From: Carnobacterium inhibens subsp. inhibens DSM 13024
GTDB lineage: Bacteria > Bacillota > Bacilli > Lactobacillales > Carnobacteriaceae
Assembly: GCF_000746825.1 (NCBI RefSeq)
Contig: NZ_JQIV01000006.1
Span: 1,912,501-1,976,500, forward strand
Length of the DNA: 64,000 nt
Direction of reading: 5' to 3'
Shown: positions 53,147-61,129 of the stretch, one piece after another
How positions within the stretch are numbered: the stretch's first letter is position 1
How the letters are laid out: every line of letters begins with the position of its first letter
Made by a program: the position numbers and the translations under genes
Notes under the pieces: model-generated
The model's input: the letters and a program-made list of their open reading frames with translations, nothing else
Databases searched by the model: none
Told to the model about the DNA's origin: nothing

Positions 53147-53971
53147 TTACCACACTGGAATAGAAGAGCCTTTTGATGTTTCTTCGATGACTTCTTTAGT
53201 ATCTTCTGCTTGGTAAGCTTCTATAATCTTTTTGAAAACTTCATTATCTTTATCTTCTTCTCTTGAAACAATCGCATTGTAGTATGGATCAGAGGAATCA
53301 GTAACTGGTTCTAAGAACACAGCATCTTCAGTAGGAATGAATCCGGCGTCTACAGCCATTCCGCTATTAATGACGGAAGCTGTTACATCTTCTAAAGCGC
53401 GTGCTGTTTGAGAAGAATCTAGTGTTTCAAATGTTAAATTCAAAGGATTAGAGGTAATATCTTCAACTACAGGAACTTGGCCTTTTGAAGGATCAACTTC
53501 AATCAAACCAGCTGTTTGAAGTAAGAGTAAAGCTCGTCCTTCATTTGAAACATCGTTTGGAATGGCAATCACATCATTCTCTTTTATCTCAGAGACATCT
53601 TGAATCTTTGATGAATAAATACCAAGTGGCGCAATAACCGTATCGGCAATGGCCACTAAGTTTTCACCATGATCTTCATTAAAAGCTTCCATGAAAATTT
53701 TCGTTTGAAAAGAATTCAACTCTAATTCGCCTTCAGCAAGAGCTACGTTTGGTGTAGCATAGTCTGTAAATTTGACTAGCTCAATTTCAATATCTTCTGC
53801 GGCTAATTTTTCTTTAACAAACTCCCAAACTTCATTCACTTCTCCAACAACACCAATTTTAATGGGCTCAGATTCTTCAACCTCTGAAGTAGTGTTCGTT
53901 CCACAAGCGGTTGTTACAAGAAGCCCTAATGCTAAAGTTAATCCTAAAAAACCTTTTTTTATTCTGTTCAT
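53147..53971 (-). CDS. metQ: MetQ, methionine-binding lipoprotein
   Basis: MetQ captures methionine for the MetNI importer. The 274-residue lipoprotein has a signal peptide with lipobox LVTTACG (Cys about 23) and the NlpA/MetQ body: KIGVVGEVNEVWEFVKEKL, VKFTDYATPNVALAEGELEL, with NSFQTKIFMEAFN and IAPLGIYSSKI. It lies 20 bases behind metI in the operon metN-metI-metQ-M20. Expression should follow the two T-boxes upstream of metN. Confidence 0.94.
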   Translation of the reverse strand: MNRIKKGFLGLTLALGLLVTTACGTNTTSEVEESEPIKIGVVGEVNEVWEFVKEKLAAEDIEIELVKFTDYATPNVALAEGELELNSFQTKIFMEAFNEDHGENLVAIADTVIAPLGIYSSKIQDVSEIKENDVIAIPNDVSNEGRALLLLQTAGLIEVDPSKGQVPVVEDITSNPLNLTFETLDSSQTARALEDVTASVINSGMAVDAGFIPTEDAVFLEPVTDSSDPYYNAIVSREEDKDNEVFKKIIEAYQAEDTKEVIEETSKGSSIPVW

Positions 53972-53991
53972 CTTTTTTCCTCCAATGTCAT

Positions 53992-54672
53992 CTAGTGACT
54001 CGTTTTTTTGATTAAAGCATTTCCAATAAATTGACTAATGAATACAATAATTAAGATAATAGCAGTGGCGACTAACGTTACATCTCCTTGGAAACGATTG
54101 TAGCCTCTGGCAATGGCTAAGTTACCTAATCCTCCGCCACCGATTGCTCCTGCCATAGCAGTTAAACCAATCAAATTAATAATGGTAACAGAAGAGACAC
54201 GAATGATAGCTGTCAGTCCTTCTTTTAAATAAACACGAAAAATGATTTCTAAAGGACTGGATCCCATTGATTCGGCAGCTTCTATAACGCCAGAATCAAC
54301 TTCTAAAAGAGCATTTTGAATTTGTCTAGCAAAGAATGGCACGGTTCCGATAACTAAAGGGACGATAGCAGCTGTTGTACCGATAGATGTATGAGCGATC
54401 AAGCGAGTTAAGGGAACAACCAATGCCATCATGATGATAAAAGGCAAAGAACGAAAGAGATTGACGATTTGATCAAGTAGGTTGTAGAGGCGTGGTCGTT
54501 CTAAAATCCCACCTCTGTCGGTTACAACAAGTATGACTCCTAAAATCAAGCCAAGAATACCAGCAATCAGCCCTGTAATAATGACCATGTAGAGTGTTTG
54601 TAAGGTGCTTTCAATAATTTCATCTCTTAATGGGATAACATTTTCGAAATACGTTGTAAGAAATTCAGACAT
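53992..54672 (-). CDS. metI: MetI, methionine ABC transporter permease
   Basis: The 226-residue permease has five predicted membrane segments and the BPD-permease loop VIEAAESMGSSPLEIIFRVY that contacts MetN. The sequence fits MetI: TLYMVIITGLIAGILGLILG at the N-terminal half and IGGGGLGNLAIARGYNRFQ near the C terminus. It lies 14 bases behind metN and 20 before metQ. Confidence 0.95.
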   Translation of the reverse strand: MSEFLTTYFENVIPLRDEIIESTLQTLYMVIITGLIAGILGLILGVILVVTDRGGILERPRLYNLLDQIVNLFRSLPFIIMMALVVPLTRLIAHTSIGTTAAIVPLVIGTVPFFARQIQNALLEVDSGVIEAAESMGSSPLEIIFRVYLKEGLTAIIRVSSVTIINLIGLTAMAGAIGGGGLGNLAIARGYNRFQGDVTLVATAIILIIVFISQFIGNALIKKTSH

Positions 54673-54686
54673 TTTTATTCACTCCT

Positions 54687-55760
54687 TTAGATAATATTAG
54701 TTTTTTTCTTTAATGGGATAATCTGGTGGTGATGGTGAATCAAGGTTACTTTTACATTTTTTGATTTTAAATAAGCAATAGCTTTATCTCTGCGGCTAGG
54801 TTCTCCACTTAAGACAACAATTAGATTTCCAACAGGCGTTTCTTGTAAGATTTCCACATTTCCAAATAAGATATTAGTTGTAACGCCAAACCGAGTTGTT
54901 AGTGTAGCAATTAATGGATCACTTGTACTTTCACCAACATAAGAAATATTTGCTAAGACATCATTAGGCTGTAAATCTAGTAGTGTAGGGTGCTTTAAAA
55001 TATTTTCTAATGCCTGTTCAACATGGGTTGCGGTATTAATAAATTCTTTTGTGATTTTTTCTTTAGGTTCTGTAAAGATGGAAACTAAATCGCCTTCTTC
55101 AACGACATGACCATTTTCCATTACAGCCACTTTGTTGCAAATTTCTTTTACGACTTGCATCTCATGGGTGATAATGACGATCGTCAATGCTAATTTTTGG
55201 TTCAATTCTTTCAATAATTCCAGAATGGAAAGAGTTGTTTTCGGATCTAAGGCACTTGTGGCTTCATCACATAATAAGACTTCAGGGTCGTTGGCTAACG
55301 AACGAGCAATAGCTACACGTTGTTTTTGTCCACCTGATAATTGAGAAGGGTAAGCAACGCTTTTATCGGTTAAACCTACTAAATCTAATAAATCGGCTAC
55401 TTTCTCTTTTATTTCTGTTTTAGTCAATCCCGATTTTCTTAAAGGATAAGCTACGTTTTCAGCAATTGTGCGAGACCCCATTAAGTTGAAATGCTGAAAA
55501 ATCATCCCGATTTTCTTACGAGCGGCTCGCAGTTGTTTTGGTTTTAAACTCAGCAGATCCTGATTGGAGACAATAACTGATCCTGCTGTTGGTCGTTGTA
55601 GCAGGTTGATCGTGCGAACTAAGGTGCTTTTTCCAGCTCCGCTGTAGCCGACGATTCCAAAAACATCTCCTTTTTTAACGGTCAACTGAACATTTTCTAC
55701 CGCTTTTATTGTCGTTTCTTTCCCTGCAAATGTGACACTTACATTATTTAATGTAATCAT
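54687..55760 (-). CDS. metN: MetN, methionine ABC transporter ATP-binding protein
   Basis: The 357-residue ATPase has Walker [21 protein letters not shown], the Q-loop [11 protein letters not shown], signature [15 protein letters not shown], Walker [17 protein letters not shown] and the H-loop IVIITHEM. The C-terminal NIL domain (about 275-345), which binds methionine and causes trans-inhibition, is present. AGGAGG precedes the ATG. It leads metNIQ-M20, controlled by two T-box leaders. Function is established. Confidence 0.96.
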   Translation of the reverse strand: MITLNNVSVTFAGKETTIKAVENVQLTVKKGDVFGIVGYSGAGKSTLVRTINLLQRPTAGSVIVSNQDLLSLKPKQLRAARKKIGMIFQHFNLMGSRTIAENVAYPLRKSGLTKTEIKEKVADLLDLVGLTDKSVAYPSQLSGGQKQRVAIARSLANDPEVLLCDEATSALDPKTTLSILELLKELNQKLALTIVIITHEMQVVKEICNKVAVMENGHVVEEGDLVSIFTEPKEKITKEFINTATHVEQALENILKHPTLLDLQPNDVLANISYVGESTSDPLIATLTTRFGVTTNILFGNVEILQETPVGNLIVVLSGEPSRRDKAIAYLKSKNVKVTLIHHHHQIIPLKKKTNII

Positions 55761-55782
55761 GTGAATTCCTCCTTAAAATAGA

Positions 55783-56089
55783 AAAAAGCGCTCGTCCATT
55801 AACCTACTGCTGTAGATTAAAGGACGAACGCTTTACCGTCGTGTTACCACCTTTATTTGAGTTGATCTCGCAAACAACTCCTTATCAAGTACGAGAAGAT
55901 TGCTTCTGATACTCTAGCACTGTAATGGGTGCGCCCATGATAGCCTAATGTTTAAAAACACTCGGTATCCCGCTCGGAGGCCATTTTCTCTTCATTCCTG
56001 CAAACCTGTTCTCAGCATTCAGGCTCTCTGTTGTTGCATTCTGTGAAAATACTTTTCTCTTCATTGCGTTTAATTATGTAGTTAATAAA
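55783..56089 (-). promoter_or_regulatory. T-box riboswitch A (methionine), next to metN
   Basis: This minus-strand leader has a Stem I with CAGAGAGCCTGAATGCTGAG and a specifier ATG at 55982-55984 (context AGAAAATGGCC). The T-box core GGTGGTAACACG lies at 55839-55851. The terminator arms AAAGCGTTCGTCC and GGACGAGCGCTTT (55785-55834) are followed by T. Uncharged tRNA-Met should favour the antiterminator and switch on metN. No own promoter with good consensus is seen between it and T-box B. Confidence 0.92.
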
Positions 56090-56435
56090 ATCAAAAAGTC
56101 CTTACAAAAAAGCAAATGAATTTGCTTTTTTGTAAGGACGAAAGTCAGTTGTCTGCTTCGTGTTACCACCTTAATTTATAAGTATATTGCTATACTTACC
56201 TTATCCAGTACGTCAGACAATAAGTTGTCTTTTTTATACTGTGACACTGTAACGGGTGCTCCCGTAGAAAGCTAACACTTTAATAAGTGATTCGCTAACT
56301 CCACTCAAAGACCATCTTCAGTTCAATTTGTCTAACCCATTTTCAGCAATTAACTGGGTTCTCTTTTATAGACGAATATAAACCTACTTTTCTTTTCATA
56401 GTGTTTTATCATTTTTTTATCATTAAACTTAACTT
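56090..56435 (-). promoter_or_regulatory. T-box riboswitch B (methionine), distal leader
   Basis: This second minus-strand leader has Stem I elements (AGAGAACCCAGTTAATTGCT), a specifier ATG at 56313-56315 (context GAAGATGGTC) and the T-box core GGTGGTAACACG at 56159-56170. Its terminator is a 19-bp perfect stem (56098-56116 with 56121-56139) followed by T. It is followed directly by T-box A, so the transcript must pass two methionine checkpoints. Confidence 0.92.
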
Positions 56436-56441
56436 GTTCTT

Positions 56442-56470
56442 AATATACAGAACTTCAAAATAAATGTCAA
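56442..56470 (-). promoter_or_regulatory. Promoter of the tandem T-box metNIQ operon
   Basis: On the minus strand a consensus -35 TTGACA (56465-56470), a 17-base spacer and -10 TATATT (56442-56447) lie just upstream of T-box B. Transcription should start near 56435. Confidence 0.85.
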
Positions 56471-56567
56471 CATGTAATGTATAAAAAGTTTTTTTGTTTG
56501 CTACCGGAAACAGAAGGAATATGCTATAGTGAATTAGCCTAAGGAATGAACAATAAGTTAGGTAATA

Positions 56568-56672
56568 AATCAGAGTAGGAAATAAAGCGTTAAGTGTCGT
56601 TGGGATGGGATGTTGCCCGCGAACGAAAAATTGTTTAGACAATTTGCGGTTTTGTTTCTGCATTCGCTGCAT
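56568..56672 (+). promoter_or_regulatory. Tetrahydrofolate (THF) riboswitch upstream of folT
   Basis: The leader carries the conserved THF-I motifs: GAGTAGGAAATAAAGCGTTAA at the 5' side broken as AGAGTAGG..GCGTTAAGTG, then GGGATGGGATGTTGCCC, and the closing GCATTCGCTGC at the 3' side. These match the folT-type THF aptamer consensus (GCGUUAAGUG, GGGAUG, GCAUCCGC). The AAAGGAG ribosome-binding site of folT lies about 30 bases downstream, so control is probably at translation. The aptamer is seen directly; ligand response is inferred from the family. Confidence 0.88.
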
Positions 56673-56712
56673 AAGATGTTATGTGTGGAGCTCTTCAAAG
56701 GAGATCTTCAAA

Positions 56713-57228
56713 ATGAGTAAGAATAAGTACGATGCACGAAGTGTTTCAAAAATTGGGTTATTAATGGCATTAGAGATCGTTCTAACTCAGTTTATTTCGA
56801 TTGAAACACCAATTGTCCGGATTGGTTTCGGCTTTTTGCCCATTGCCATTATCGGTATGCTTTACGGCCCTTGGATAGCTGGGATGGCTTCAGCTATAAC
56901 AGATTTAATAGGAACAATACTATTTGGCGGGGGAGTGTTTTTCCCGGGATTTACCTTGTCTGCATTTATCGGCGGAATAATTTATGGTCTGGTTCTTTAC
57001 AAGAAGCCTAAATCATTAAAGAGAATCATTTTAGCCATAATTTTGGTTGCCATTTTTGTCAATTTAGGTCTCAATACGATCTGGTTAACGATTATGCTAG
57101 ATAAAGCAATCTTTGTCATTTTCCCAACACGACTAGTGCAAAATCTTGTTTTAGCACCAATTAACATAGCATTGTTATACTTTGTTGTACAAAATAAAAC
57201 ATTGCGAAAAGCAATAGGGATCAACTAA
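56713..57228 (+). CDS. folT: FolT, folate ECF transporter S component
   Basis: FolT is the membrane subunit that binds folate for the ECF importer. The 171-residue protein has about five to six hydrophobic segments and the S-component start VSKIGLLMALEIVLTQF, with a typical IRIGFGFLPIAIIGMLYGP-like segment (VRIGFGFLPIAIIGM) and the FFPGFTLSAFIGGIIYGLVL region. ATG 56713 is chosen because AAAGGAG lies upstream and relatives start here; a frame opening at 56605 would read through the riboswitch. The THF riboswitch upstream supports the folate assignment. EcfA/EcfT are not in the window. Confidence 0.92.
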   Translation: MSKNKYDARSVSKIGLLMALEIVLTQFISIETPIVRIGFGFLPIAIIGMLYGPWIAGMASAITDLIGTILFGGGVFFPGFTLSAFIGGIIYGLVLYKKPKSLKRIILAIILVAIFVNLGLNTIWLTIMLDKAIFVIFPTRLVQNLVLAPINIALLYFVVQNKTLRKAIGIN

Positions 57229-57261
57229 GATTTAATAGAAAACAATAACAAAACATCCAAT

Positions 57262-57298
57262 TTTAAGGCAGTTCAAATTTGAACTGTCTTTTTTAGTG
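57262..57298 (+). terminator. Terminator behind folT
   Basis: AAGGCAGTTCAAA and TTTGAACTGTCTT pair almost perfectly and are followed by TTTTT. Confidence 0.85.
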
Positions 57299-57414
57299 AG
57301 CGCAACTTAATAAGTGAAATAAGAAAAAGTAACGGTACTGATTAAGTTTTTATTGATTCTTAAAAGTATAAAGATTAAAATAATGATAATAAAATGAGAA
57401 GGTGAAGGTGCGAA

Positions 57415-57882
57415 ATGGGAACGGAAACTTTTGGTGTGAAAATAGATGACCAAGATTATCAGACACGTGTTGGAGTGCACATTGTAATTTTTGACCAAAA
57501 TAGTAAAAAGATTTTGTTGGTTTCACCCCCTAATGGTTCATATTTATTACCGGGTGGCGAAATTGAGGAAAATGAAACCCATGAAGAAACGGCACAACGT
57601 GAAGCAATGGAAGAATTGGGATATGTAATAAAAGTTGGTCCTTTTATAGGAAAGGCTGAAGATTATTATTATTCTAAACATCGCCAACGGTACTATTATA
57701 ATCCTGCTTATTTTTATGTGGCGCAGTCATGGAAAGCCAGATGCAAGCCATTAGAGGATTTCAATCAATTGGAATGGGCAACTATTCCTGAAGCTTTAGC
57801 TAAATTAAAAAGAGGCAGCCACAAATGGGCTGTCGAACAATATGAAAAAAAGTATATGATGACGAGTCAACCAATAGACTAA
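57415..57882 (+). CDS. Nudix hydrolase
   Basis: The 155-residue protein carries a full Nudix box, GGEIEENETHEETAQREAME followed by ELGY (about 53-76), for metal-dependent cleavage of nucleoside diphosphates linked to another moiety. The substrate is not known; possible ones are oxidised nucleotides or sugar nucleotides. GAAGGTG precedes the ATG. It is a single gene in a region of single-gene units. The C-terminal 35 residues are not part of the box domain core. Confidence 0.88.
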   Translation: MGTETFGVKIDDQDYQTRVGVHIVIFDQNSKKILLVSPPNGSYLLPGGEIEENETHEETAQREAMEELGYVIKVGPFIGKAEDYYYSKHRQRYYYNPAYFYVAQSWKARCKPLEDFNQLEWATIPEALAKLKRGSHKWAVEQYEKKYMMTSQPID

Positions 57883-57998
57883 TAACTCTGGTTTATTAGT
57901 CAACTAGCCCTTTATTCGGCACTTATTTCATCAATAAACGTAAAAGAAATCACTTTTCACATTTAATGTGTAGTTAGAAAAGGACAGAATACAAAAAA

Positions 57999-58030
57999 GA
58001 GGCCGGAACAAAAGTCCCAGCCTTGTTTAA
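57999..58030 (-). terminator. Terminator of the ohr gene
   Basis: GAGGCCGGAAC-AAAA-GTCCCAGCC forms an imperfect hairpin with an A run on the plus-strand left side, which gives a T run for the minus-strand transcript. It belongs to the same hairpin family as 7392 and 49063. Confidence 0.75.
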
Positions 58031-58037
58031 AATAGTT

Positions 58038-58478
58038 TTATTTATCTGCTTCATAAGCAACAGTTGTTACTGTTACATCGATATTGCCGCTTGTAGCTTT
58101 TGAATAAGGACAAAAAGCATGAGCTTTTTCTGCTAATTCTTGTGTAGTTGCGTCATCTTGACCTTCAATTCCAACTTCTAGTTTAACAGCAAGTTTAAAC
58201 CCATTATCAGTCGGGTCTGAATGCAATTCAACAGTTGCGGTAACTTGGCTTTTACCAGTTACTTTTTCTTCTTTCATCATATGTTCTAAAGCTGAATTGA
58301 AACAAGCGCTATAGCCTAGTGCGAATAATTGTTCTGGGTTACTTCCTTGTCCAGGGCCGCCCATATCTTTTGGAGTAGAAACCCGAACAGAAAACGAATT
58401 GTCTGGTAAATGGCTTTCTCCATTTCGTCCACCAGTATTAATTGCTGTAGTTTGATACATTAATTTTGAATCTGCCAT
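58038..58478 (-). CDS. ohr: Organic hydroperoxide resistance protein (Ohr/OsmC family)
   Basis: Ohr reduces organic hydroperoxides with two redox cysteines. The 146-residue protein has GYSACFNSALEHMM (peroxidatic Cys about 60) and AHAFCPYSKATSGNIDV (resolving Cys about 122), plus the catalytic Arg region SFSVRVSTPKDMGGPG. GAGAGGAG precedes the ATG. A palindrome GATAATT-CT-AATTATC (58534-58549) overlaps its likely -35, fitting control by a MarR/OhrR-type protein encoded elsewhere (inference). Ohr versus OsmC: length and Cys context favour Ohr. Confidence 0.92.
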   Translation of the reverse strand: MADSKLMYQTTAINTGGRNGESHLPDNSFSVRVSTPKDMGGPGQGSNPEQLFALGYSACFNSALEHMMKEEKVTGKSQVTATVELHSDPTDNGFKLAVKLEVGIEGQDDATTQELAEKAHAFCPYSKATSGNIDVTVTTVAYEADK

Positions 58479-58514
58479 ATTTGTAATTCTCCTCTCTAAT
58501 TATCGTACAAATCA

Positions 58515-58549
58515 AGTATACTAATATTAAGCCGATAATTCTAATTATC
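58515..58549 (-). promoter_or_regulatory. ohr promoter with overlapping palindrome
   Basis: The minus-strand -10 TATACT (58515-58520) has a weak -35 (TTAGAA, 18 bases away) inside the perfect inverted repeat GATAATT-CT-AATTATC (58534-58549). A further half-site AATTATC lies at 58498-58504. The layout suits a MarR/OhrR-family operator, though it differs from the Bacillus OhrR site. Confidence 0.55.
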
Positions 58550-58657
58550 TGTTTGCAGCAAAGAGATAGGCGTTTAGAAGGAAAAAGAATAACGAGTTGA
58601 AAAATAAAAAAGGTATCGTTAGAATTGAAAGAAGAAACTACGAAAGGAGAGGGATTT

Positions 58658-58837
58658 ATGCCATTTGTACATGTTGAATTAGTTGAAGGACGGACAGCAG
58701 AACAAAAAGCTGGTTTAGTCAAAGATATTACAGAAGCAGTAGTAAAAAATACTGGAGCAACCGAAGACCGAATTCATGTTATTATCGAAGACATGAAAAA
58801 AACCAACTACGCTGTTGGTGGAAAATTGTTAGGCTAA
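58658..58837 (+). CDS. 4-oxalocrotonate tautomerase family protein
   Basis: The 59-residue protein starts Met-Pro; removal of Met exposes the catalytic Pro1 typical of the tautomerase superfamily. The segment [20 protein letters not shown] and the C-terminal [10 protein letters not shown] support the family call. Substrate in vivo is unknown. ATG 58658 follows AAGGAGAGGG by about five bases; a longer frame starting at 58625 would bury the Pro. It is divergent from ohr and ends at a strong bidirectional terminator. Confidence 0.88.
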   Translation: MPFVHVELVEGRTAEQKAGLVKDITEAVVKNTGATEDRIHVIIEDMKKTNYAVGGKLLG

Positions 58838-58847
58838 AAAGATAAAC

Positions 58848-58890
58848 AAAAAATAAGCTGCGAGTTGTTATACTCGTAGCTTATTTTTTG
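58848..58890. terminator. Bidirectional terminator
   Basis: AAATAAGCTGCGAGT and ACTCGTAGCTTATTT pair with one mismatch around a short loop, with T runs on both strands. It serves the tautomerase gene and the convergent HAD gene. Confidence 0.9.
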
Positions 58891-58898
58891 AAAATTCT

Positions 58899-59738
58899 TT
58901 AGTTGAGATGGTTTTCCGCTATAGTCTGTTCAAAAGCAATAGCTTCAATTGCTGTAGCGACTCCATCATGTTCATTTGTATCTGTAATATAATTACTTAC
59001 TTCTTTTACGCTGGCAATAGCATTTCCCATGGCTACGCCCATTCCAGCGTATTCAATCATGTCTATATCATTTTCATTGTCTCCAATAGCCATGATATTT
59101 TCACGAGGAATAGATAAAATTTGTGCTAGATCTTTTAGTGCTTGACCTTTACTGGCAGATTTGTTTAATACCTCTAGATAAAAAGGCTCACTTTTTAAAA
59201 TAGTGTAGTCATCATAAAAATCTTTTGGAAACTTAGCGATAGCCGCATCTAGAATGTCAGGTTCATCAATCATCATCATCTTACTGATTTCAATAGTTGG
59301 ATCCATTTCTTCTACTGAGCGGTAACGAATAGGCATATTGACTAAAAAGGATTCTCTTACACTATAAGGACTAATGTCTTTGTTAGCAGTGTAAATGTAT
59401 TTTTCATCAATTGTATGACAATGGCTTCCGACTTGGCGACTCATATCTTCAATTTTCAGAAAATCTTCAAAGCTTAATGTGTGGTGGGCAATAGCTTTTC
59501 CGTTATGTGATTGCTGGACTAATGCACCATTATAAGTAATAACATAATCGCCTTCCTCTTCTAGATTTAAAGCTTTCAAGATTGAGTTTACTCCGGGCAA
59601 TGGACGTCCGGTGCAAATGACAATTTTAATTCCTTTCGTTTTAGCAATTTCAATTGTTTCTTTAACTTTAGAACTTATTTTCTTTTCGGGTGTTAATAAC
59701 GTGCCGTCTAAATCGATAGCGATTAATTCTATAGTCAT
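58899..59738 (-). CDS. Cof-type HAD-IIB phosphatase
   Basis: The 279-residue protein is a HAD hydrolase of the Cof/YidA group: motif I IAIDLDGTLLT (nucleophile Asp about 9), motif II ICTGRPL, a C2B cap (about 80-200), and motif III/IV KGQALKDLAQ with MAIGDNENDIDMIEYAG. Such enzymes dephosphorylate sugar phosphates or flavin/pyridoxal phosphates. Its start overlaps the end of the HD gene by four bases (ATGA), so translation is coupled. The order lipL-like, HD, HAD is one transcription unit. Confidence 0.9.
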   Translation of the reverse strand: MTIELIAIDLDGTLLTPEKKISSKVKETIEIAKTKGIKIVICTGRPLPGVNSILKALNLEEEGDYVITYNGALVQQSHNGKAIAHHTLSFEDFLKIEDMSRQVGSHCHTIDEKYIYTANKDISPYSVRESFLVNMPIRYRSVEEMDPTIEISKMMMIDEPDILDAAIAKFPKDFYDDYTILKSEPFYLEVLNKSASKGQALKDLAQILSIPRENIMAIGDNENDIDMIEYAGMGVAMGNAIASVKEVSNYITDTNEHDGVATAIEAIAFEQTIAENHLN

Positions 59739-61129
59739 TTAGGTAAATCCTCCACTAATTTATTTGGGTCAATAATAGCCCCGTTCTTAATATAACGATT
59801 AAATTCATAATATAAGTCTTCGAATAACGTGATTTCTTTAGAGGTTTTTAGCTTTAAAAATTCTTTTGGTACATAAAAGCGTTCATCGCCGCGAACTTTT
59901 CCGGTAATAGAAGAGACAATTTCACTTACTTTAGAAAGTTCAACAAGTGTACCATCTTGGCGCACCAATTCTATTTGTGTACGGTTGGTATTTTGATTTG
60001 GCCGGTAAAAGTCATAAGGCAAGTCATAGCTGTTGTTAATAGCTGTATAGTAATCTGTATCGTATCCTGCTTCACGAATAATAATTTTTAGATCTTCAAC
60101 CAAGTACATATCCGTGTCGCTGGAAAATTTAACCGATTTGAAAGGATGTCGATCAAGAAAGCGAGTAGCTAAATCGCTTAAAATCGGGTCTTTTTCTTCT
60201 TTCCATAAGGTAAAGTAAGTGGCTAAAACGCCATCATCAAGTCTTAAATAGTCTTTAAGTGTAAAATTCTTTCCAAAAAAAGGAGCAAGTAAATTCAGCT
60301 GATCATTGAATTGGGTTTCTGAACTAATATACAGTTCTTTAGAACGTTTCAGTAAATGGTCTAAAATAACTTCCATTCCTCTTGAGACGGGATGGAAATA
60401 GACCTGCATATACATTTGATAACGGCTAACGATATAATCTTCAACAGCATGCATGCCAGATAATTGGAAATAGATTCCATCATTATAAGGACGCATCACT
60501 CTAAGTATGCGAGTTAAATCAAATGTACCATAATTTACACCTGTATGATAAGCATCACGTAATAGATAATCCATCCGATCTGCATCAATTTGACTAGAAA
60601 TGAGTTGGACTACCTGTGGATTCGGGTACGTTTTTTGAATGACGCTCGCAACTTTTGCTGGAAAATCTTCACTAACCTTGACTAACACATTATAGACTTC
60701 CGTTTCTGGAGAGGTAATAATAGCCACAGTAATCTCTTCATGGTTGGTTTTGAAAATATGTTCGAATGTATGAGAATATGGGCCGTGTCCAATGTCATGT
60801 AAAAGAGCTGCACATAAGGCCACTAAACGTTCATTATCATCCCAACCACCATCTCCTTGTGTTTGAGTAGCGTAGTTTCGTTGGAATTTATCACAGATGC
60901 GACGTGTAATTTCATATACACCTAGTGAATGTGTGAATCTAGTATGCTCAGCTCCGTGAAAAGTCAATGACGAGGTACCCAACTGTTTGATACGGCGCAA
61001 TCGTTGGAATTCACTAGAATTAATTAAATCTAAAATAATTTGGTGTTGGACATGAATGTAATCATGAACTGGATCACGAAAAACGTGTTCTATAGGCAGT
61101 AAAAAATTGGCATCATAATGGCTGCTCAT
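59735..61129 (-). CDS. HD-domain phosphohydrolase (YwfO-like, dNTPase-related)
   Basis: The 464-residue protein starts with FRDPVHDYIHV and has the metal-binding HD motifs HTRFTHSLGVYEI and LLHDIGHGPYSHTFEHIF, followed by DADRMDYLLRDAYHTGVNYG with a third Asp. This pattern is typical of YwfO/SAMHD1-like phosphohydrolases related to dGTP triphosphohydrolases. dNTP or other nucleotide hydrolysis is inferred from the family. It overlaps the HAD gene by four bases and the lipoate-transfer gene by four, so all three are coupled. An enterococcal relative is known to be a dNTPase. Confidence 0.88.
   Translation of the reverse strand: MSSHYDANFLLPIEHVFRDPVHDYIHVQHQIILDLINSSEFQRLRRIKQLGTSSLTFHGAEHTRFTHSLGVYEITRRICDKFQRNYATQTQGDGGWDDNERLVALCAALLHDIGHGPYSHTFEHIFKTNHEEITVAIITSPETEVYNVLVKVSEDFPAKVASVIQKTYPNPQVVQLISSQIDADRMDYLLRDAYHTGVNYGTFDLTRILRVMRPYNDGIYFQLSGMHAVEDYIVSRYQMYMQVYFHPVSRGMEVILDHLLKRSKELYISSETQFNDQLNLLAPFFGKNFTLKDYLRLDDGVLATYFTLWKEEKDPILSDLATRFLDRHPFKSVKFSSDTDMYLVEDLKIIIREAGYDTDYYTAINNSYDLPYDFYRPNQNTNRTQIELVRQDGTLVELSKVSEIVSSITGKVRGDERFYVPKEFLKLKTSKEITLFEDLYYEFNRYIKNGAIIDPNKLVEDLPK

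Noticed and set aside
56605-56712. An N-terminal extension of FolT rich in cysteine
   Set aside because: It translates the THF riboswitch; the ATG at 56713 has AAAGGAG upstream and matches the family start.
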